Assembly (NCBI RefSeq): GCF_000327385.1
Contig: NW_008708458.1
Span: 63,282 to 127,281, forward strand
Reading direction: 5' to 3'
DNA from: Lottia gigantea
Lineage: Eukaryota; Mollusca; Gastropoda; Lottiidae
DNA length: 64,000 nucleotides
Shown: positions 57,801-64,000 of the stretch, one piece after another
How positions within the stretch are numbered: the first letter of the stretch is position 1
Layout: each line of letters starts with the position of its first letter
Position numbers and translations under genes: made by a program
Notes under the pieces: generated by a model
Told to the model about the DNA's origin: nothing
The model's input: the letters and a program-made list of their open reading frames with translations, nothing else
Database searches by the model: none

Positions 57801-60800
57801 TAAAAAAAAAAAAATCTTTTAAAGTAGAAGATTGCAGCAAACTGTCAAATTAAGGATTAATATCTTCAAGTACAGTTGAACTTGCATGAAGCAAGAAGTC
57901 AAGGAATGCTTAGAATTGATAGCTTGGTGAAGGTGCTTGTAAGGTGATATTTTCTAACGCACTATAAAATCTTTTAGAGAAAAGTTCCCCAGAGTTTAAA
58001 TCATTTTTTTTTACCAGTATCAATAAATATATTATATATATAACTTTGTTCAATACTATTTAGTATTAGGGTGTATTGAGACGAGTCTCAATAATTTAGT
58101 ATATGATGGCCACATAGCACATGTAAGTTGAGTAAAGTTGTATGTGATAGTAAGGTTATAAGATAGGTGGCTACTGGCTAAGTCAACGATTGCCATTTAA
58201 TAAAGGTGAAGTTGGTTGGGAATTGCATGGGGGGAAGTTTTACTCGTATACAAGTTTCAATGAAGATGACATAATATTTAAAAGAATGTACCTATTTTAT
58301 GTACTAAATGTTTGTGGTACATCAACCAACTCACTAGAATATGACCATTAAAACATTTATTTTTAGTTTCCAGATCTTCACATAGTTTATATAGTAAGGT
58401 CGTCATAGCTGGGTCTACAGTGATCAGATGAGGTTCATTCTGAAATAGATATTTTAAAGGGATTATAGAGGGGTTTTCTAAAAAAAATTATATGTATATT
58501 GGGGACACTGATAACACTGATTTGCAACATTTGAATTATCAATCAGACATCTGTGGTTCTTGAAACTGAGTGTTTATTAGAACCATGTTTTGAAAACCAC
58601 TTCACAATCCCTTTAAGGATTTATTTTATAATGTATATGCAGTGTGGTGCAGAAATAACTGACATGCAAGAAAATTTCCGTATTCCGTATTTAAATTATA
58701 ATGTCTGAAGAGGATGTTGTTTTATTTATATAAATCTTTGAATATAATTGAATTATTTGCTTAATCTACATGAGAAATAATAGTGATTAGATGGTTTTCT
58801 TTCTGGAACATAATAATAGTAGATTACATCAAATATGCACACTTTATCATACAGTTGGAAGAACGTTTCTTTGTTATTTGCATAATCTTTTAATTGAATC
58901 AAATTCGTTTGAAATAAAGGAGTCTTGTATTTTTACTATTAAAGGGATTGTAAAGAGTTTTTCTAAATTTTTCAAGTTTATTGGTAACACTGATAGCATC
59001 AATTTGCACCATTCCAATTTCTAATCAGACACCCGTGGTTCCAGCAATTCAACTGAAACTTAGCGTTCGATGATATCACTAATCATGTAGGACCTTATGT
59101 GATAAAGCAAATTTTGTGATTAGTGACATCATTAAACATTAATAGAGGAATTGCAGCAACCACAGAAGTCTGATTGAAAATTCAAATGGTGCAAATTGAT
59201 GCTATAAGTGTGCCTGATACACATACATCTTTTAGAAAACTTCTTTACAATCCCTTTAAGTTCACAGGGGTTAACAAGGGGTTTAAACCTCGAAATAAAC
59301 TTCTCATGATTTTTAATTAGTCTAAATGAATTAAGGGACCATATAGTATAATCTGTTATAGGTTAAGGGATTGAAGACTTGTGTAATTGTTAATTATCAA
59401 GTTTTGACATACCTGTTTTGTAAGAGTAAGATATAGAGATACAAGTTGTTTAGTTGTTAGGGTAAACAATTGAAGTTGAAATAAAACATCTTCCTAGAAT
59501 ACAATATTTAAAAGTCATTCCCTGAATAATGAAAAAGATAGCTTGCTAGGCAAGGTAACATACGCCCACTGGCAGCTGTCAGAAGTGATTAAACAGTCTT
59601 TAGTGACTACAGGGTTGCACAATATAGCTAATAGAGTGAAACGTCAAGTCAGACACGATATTTCGGTGAAATATTATCCGATCATCGCGAAAATCGATAG
59701 GGATCATCTTCATAATGACATTGACATACAAAATAAAAAACAAAAGAATCTGTAAACAATTGTAGCCTGTAGAGTGAGCATGAGTTGCAAAATATAGCTA
59801 ATAGAGTAAAATGTCAGGTCAGACACGATATTTCGGTGAAAAATTATCCGATCATCATGAAAATCGATAGATCAACATGAAAATCAATAGGGATCATCTT
59901 CATAACGACATAGACATACAAAATAAAAATCAAAAGAATCTGTAAAGAATTGTAGCCTGTAGAGTGAGCACGAGTTGCACAATATAGCTAATAGAGAAAA
60001 ACGTCAAGTCAGACACGATATTTCGGTGAAAAATTATCCGATCATCACGAAAATCAATAGGGATCACCTTCATAATGACATTGACACACAAAATAAAAAT
60101 CAAAAGAATCTGTAAAAAATTGTAGCCTGTAGAGTGAGCACGAGTTGCACAATATAGCTAATAGAGAAAAACGTCAAGTCAGACACGATATTTCGGTGAA
60201 AAATTATCCGATCATCACGAAAATCAATAGGGATCATCTTCATAATGACATTGACATACAAAATAAAAATCAAAAGAATCCATAAAGAACTGTAGCCTGT
60301 AGAGTGAGCACGAGCCAAATGTGAACGGACCGACGGGGTGATTACAATATACGCCCATCTTACGTGTGGGCGTATAAAAACAGTCTTAACTAAATGAAAC
60401 TAAACTTTTAACCTTGAGAGCTTTTATCAGAATATATACATCAAATGTTAATGAAGGGAAGCAACAACTATAACAAAGGATATAGTAAAATATATTTGCT
60501 GAAAACATGTTGTTTTAGGTACAGGTGTGGTATTTTCAGAGGTTGATTTGGGCCTTGAATATATGTAAATAGTCTTCAGAACTACTAAAACTTTACGAAA
60601 ATCGCATTATTCCTTATTAAACATGTAAGACCAAAAATATATATTGGTGCAATTACATAAGATTGTTTTGAAGATTATGTAGTATTTGTACTCACAGCAG
60701 GTTTTAATGCATATACATCATACAGTATACAACAGTATTATCATCATACTTAGGATTCATTTTATGCATGAACTATTTTTATAAAAATTTAACTGGTGCA

Positions 60801-63434
60801 TAAAAAACAAAACAATGCTATATGAACAATCAAAGCCTTTAAATTGGCTTAAATTAAGTGTGCAATCTGATAAATGTTATAAATTGCTACTCACAGCTTG
60901 TGATAATAGAAGTTTCTTTGATATACCATTATCATTATTATTCATAAACTTTAATAAATACTAAAAAAAGAACATCAATAAACATTTTAATACTATAATA
61001 TATCTATTTACTTGTATATTTTTCTAATTGACGGAAGCTTATAGCATCCTGTTTACACATGAGCTTAAATTCTTGATAAGGCATCATGAAGTCTAGAGAG
61101 GGGTAAAGCAGTCACAATAACTTAGCAAATATAAAGTTTATCCATTTTGATGTCTTATACAGGTTAAAATCCAGATGTAGTCTTAGTGAAAAATTTAGAT
61201 GTTCCAATAAAATTGAAAAAAACATTATCAGTTATGTGGACTCTTTGAAAGGGACACTATCTTGACAGACTCAGTTTTATGATAAGAAAGTGTGAACAGT
61301 GCCTAGATGTTTCAGTATAGCTAGCTTGCCCCGCCAGACTTACTGTAATAGCCTGGATAAGATTCTGTGCCTTGGTCTGTACACCTCTTTCTTCTTTCTT
61401 TAATTTATCAACTTCCAGCTCAAAATCCTGAAGATATAAAGAATTTCCTACAATTTATACTAATACCTGCGAATAATTTCATTGGTTGAAAACAACTTAA
61501 TGTTTTGTGCTTGGAAGTGATATATGACTTGTGATTTTGTTACATTATTTTTGGATTTACTTGGCTGATATAATATAATGAAAATGTGGAATAATTGGAA
61601 CCAATAGAAAGTGAACTACAAGATTTAGACAATAGTTTTACATATGGTAGTTCTACATCTCCCAAACTAATAAAGAAGGAAACTCCGATGGAATATACAA
61701 GGAACATTTATAAAGCTACAATAAAATACAGTCAACAATGTCATTAGGTTCATTAATCTTAATTTAAAATATATTTAAGTAATTGACTAACTCAGATCTA
61801 AAATATCATGGAAACAAGTCCAAAGACAGCCTGAGAATCTTTCCCCTTGAAAATTCCACAATCAGCATTAATGTCAATGGGAAACCAGGCTAATAATTCT
61901 ACTTGTATTCCTTCAACAAAATTTTAATAAAAAGCTACATACTTGGACAATGAATATCCACAGATTTTCATGAAGCATCAAATAGCAATCTTTATATAAC
62001 CATTGACTGAGACTAGTAAAATAATTAGTTAGAAAATCTATAATAGGTCTGAGACACTTCCCTACAGATTCCTTGGTAGACTTCAACTCTAACAATAATG
62101 GTATGGCATCTTTCAGAAATAAGTTCAACTGAAATAAATAATAAACTGTTAAACTATGATGTTTATGGTAAATCTTTAAGCCTCCTGCAGAGAGATTCTC
62201 ATTTCTACACATACATATAACTGATCTATGATAATTATTTTTTAAATGTATATGAATTTCTCATATTCTTTCAGTACTCTTTTCCAAAATGATTACTGAA
62301 CTTGAGAATTTCTATTTCTAATAGTATTCTTTTTCTTTTATTCTTATCATCAATTACAACCAAAATTAACTACCAGTAGGTGGGACATAGTGCTCAGAAT
62401 TTGGAAAATTTATTGGTGCATTCACTCTTTATTTCTATGAAAACAGAAAACTGCTATCTAGTTGGACAAACTTTTTTTTGCATAAACAGTATATCTGTTG
62501 CTATATTTAAATAATATCTTACCCTATATGAACTTACCCTATAAGACAATAATTTCACCATACCACGTAATACTGACATGATATGAGTTTGTATAAAAGA
62601 TAAAGATGGTTTATTGATGGCTGTTTTTCTACAATAATTCTTAATCTCATCATCTTCATTATCACCATCAAATAAACTCTCTATCATAGAATAATCTGTA
62701 AATATATGTATATAGATATTATTTATGAACGTCTGCTTGTGTTTCCTGCCTATATATATCAGATAAATTAAAGACATATCAAATTCTTTTTACACAGGAA
62801 ACCAGTTGGAAATTATCATCAGAATGTGGGCAGAATAGATTAATCCATTTATTGAAATCCAATAACCATAAAATTAATCATCAACTCTGATGATTTCTCA
62901 GGTTGTAATAAAGATTGTTCAAGTATTAAAGTCAAAACAGAAAAGCCGCACTTTTTGATCAGGGAACCAAGACAAAAACAATCCAACAAAATGTAAGAAC
63001 CCTGTTGTCATGATCAAAGAAAATAGAATGAAAAGTATTCAAACACATTAAAAGCAATAATATAGTCTTATAATCCCTAAGATTTAATAAGGAATATTGT
63101 TGAATGTTGTGAATTGACCGTTGATTGCAATAACTCAATATGAGTGGCCCATCAATAGGGAGCTGTTGAATAGATGAAGAAATTGTGTGGGACACTGGCC
63201 TATGATTGAGGGTCACTCTAAATATTGGTGACCTTTCGAACAAGTTTTTTACAAAGAAAACTTACTACTGGAATCGGAAACAGCTGATTCTCTTCCAGTA
63301 TTACTATCAACATCATCTTCTATACCAACATAGTCTTCTTCACCATGGGTTAAATTTATAGACAGTAGTAACTGCTGTTCATAATGTTCCAATAATTTAC
63401 TTAATAAATACACATTGTTTACTCTACTACACAT
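54843..63434 (-). CDS. MUN/MHD2-like multi-exon protein E, 3' half (5' end beyond the window)
   Basis: Exons in gene order: 63266-63434, 62538-62695, 61943-62128, 61344-61427, about 58382-58439 (donor uncertain), 56425-56532, and last exon 54843-56002. Other junction phases agree. The first exon (CSRVNNVYLLSKLLEHYEQQ) and third exon (CLRPIIDFLTNYFTSLSQWL, then LMLHENLWIFIVQDFE) follow the pattern of the MUN domain and its MHD2 block in Munc13/CAPS-type vesicle-priming proteins: N-N-x5-L, then P-I-x-D-x-L and L-W. This is a pattern match by eye and not certain. The last exon codes about 386 aa: Ser/Asp-rich with many R-D-S and S-S repeats, likely disordered and phosphorylated, then a folded-looking end (SPLYLLVIMYGRRKYDVIAK). 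No C2 domain is seen after MHD2, unlike Munc13. The identity of the C-terminal domain is unknown. Confidence 0.6.
58453..58617. mobile_element. Short MITE in a gene E intron
   Basis: TTTAAAGGGATTATAGAGGG at the left is inverted as CTTCACAATCCCTTTAA at the right. It shares GGACACTGATAACACTGATT with the longer element next door. Confidence 0.65.
58938..59260. mobile_element. Long-arm MITE in a gene E intron
   Basis: The left arm TTAAAGGGATTGTAAAGAGT ... CATCAATTTGCACCATT pairs with the right arm AATGGTGCAAATTGATGC ... CTTTACAATCCCTTTAA. The inverted arms are about 90 bp or more around a non-coding core. Members at 58453-58617, 43225-43503 and 36055-36118 belong to the same family. Confidence 0.75.
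59541..60380 (-). mobile_element. ATACGCCC-type element (copy 3) with internal tandem repeats, in a gene E intron
   Basis: Inverted relative to copy 1. It begins GCTTGCTAGGCAAGGTAACA, contains four tandem units of about 150-190 bp (GTTGCACAATATAGCTAATA ... TGTAGCCTGTAGAGTGAGCA), and ends TTACGTGTGGGCGTATAAAAA-like sequence. One unit carries a small internal duplication (about 59860-59890). Units within this copy resemble each other more than those of copy 1, which suggests local homogenisation. Confidence 0.7.
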
Positions 63435-64000
63435 CTAAAATATAAATACACATTGTTTACTCCTCTACACATCTAAAATATAAATACACATTGTTTATTC
63501 TACTACACATCTAAAATATAAATACACATTGTTTACTCCTCTACACATCTAAAATATAAATACACATTGTTTATTCTACTACATATCTCAAATATAAATA
63601 CACATTGTTTATTCTACTACACATCTAAAACATAAATACAAATTGTTTATTCTACTACATATCTCAAATATAAATACACATTGTTTATTCTACTACACAT
63701 CTAAAATATAAATACACATTGTTTACTCTACTACACATCTAAAATATAAATACACATTGTTTACTCCTCTACACATCTAAAATATAAATACACATTGTTT
63801 ATTCTACTACATATCTCAAATATAAATACACATTGTTTATTCTACTACATATCTCAAATATAAATACACATTGTTTATTCTACTACACATCTAAAATATA
63901 AATACACATTGTTTACTCTACTACACATCTAAAATATAAATACACATTGTTTATTCTACTACACATCTCAAATATAAATACACATTGTTTATTCTACTAC
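63405..64000 (-). repeat. 38-bp minisatellite built from the gene E splice acceptor and exon start
   Basis: About 15-16 units of period 38 run to the window edge. On the minus strand each unit reads TATATTTTAG, then ATGTGTAGTAGAGTAAACAA and TGTGTATTTA. That is the acceptor and first ten codons (M-C-S-R-V-N-N-V-Y-L) of the exon at 63266-63434. The unit nearest the exon is the functional boundary. The others are upstream copies with small variations (ACTCC, ATTCT). Confidence 0.9.

Overview
This window is AT-rich animal genomic DNA with spliced genes, GT/AG introns, AATAAA signals and many short interspersed and foldback repeats. The repeat types (AAGGGAGATAAC-like motifs, a tRNA-derived SINE, tandem 'GGGCRATAACTC' blocks) suggest a lophotrochozoan, most likely a mollusc. 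That assignment is inference. I saw no rRNA gene, functional tRNA gene, CRISPR array, or LTR or viral element.

The main content is a cluster of four paralogous genes, here called A to D, for pentameric ligand-gated ion channel (pLGIC) proteins of an unusual kind. A (3377-9400, +) has only its 3' exons inside the window. B (11223-18736, +), C (22721-35296, -) and D (40758-49005, +) are complete eight-exon genes, and every internal exon junction is in phase 0. Their products (450, 439 and 490 aa) have the pLGIC ligand-binding fold signature (W-x-E/D-P, W-I-P, FPFDVQ) and four membrane segments. They lack both Cys-loop cysteines, have no signal peptide, have an M3-M4 loop of only about a dozen residues, and end in a 35-47 residue highly basic tail. 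B and C form an inverted (tail-to-tail) duplication with mirrored 3' flanks. A and B share nearly identical 3' ends. A and C share long intron 6 sequences. The introns record the history of the family: a minisatellite at the same place in intron 6 of all four genes, a decayed second pore exon in intron 5 of A and C, and conserved non-coding or relic blocks.

Between C and D lies an apparently single-coding-exon PLP-dependent aminotransferase (38355-39518, +) and a Harbinger-like fragment with a Myb/SANT-like exon (35456-35852). D is followed by about 3.7 kb without genes and then a 31-bp minisatellite (52840-53625).

The right end (54843-64000, - strand) holds the 3' half of another multi-exon gene (E). 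Its exons resemble the MUN/MHD2 region of Munc13-type proteins, followed by a serine-rich acidic tail. Its introns contain three DNA elements. At the window edge is a 38-bp minisatellite whose unit is a copy of the gene's own splice acceptor plus the first codons of the exon.
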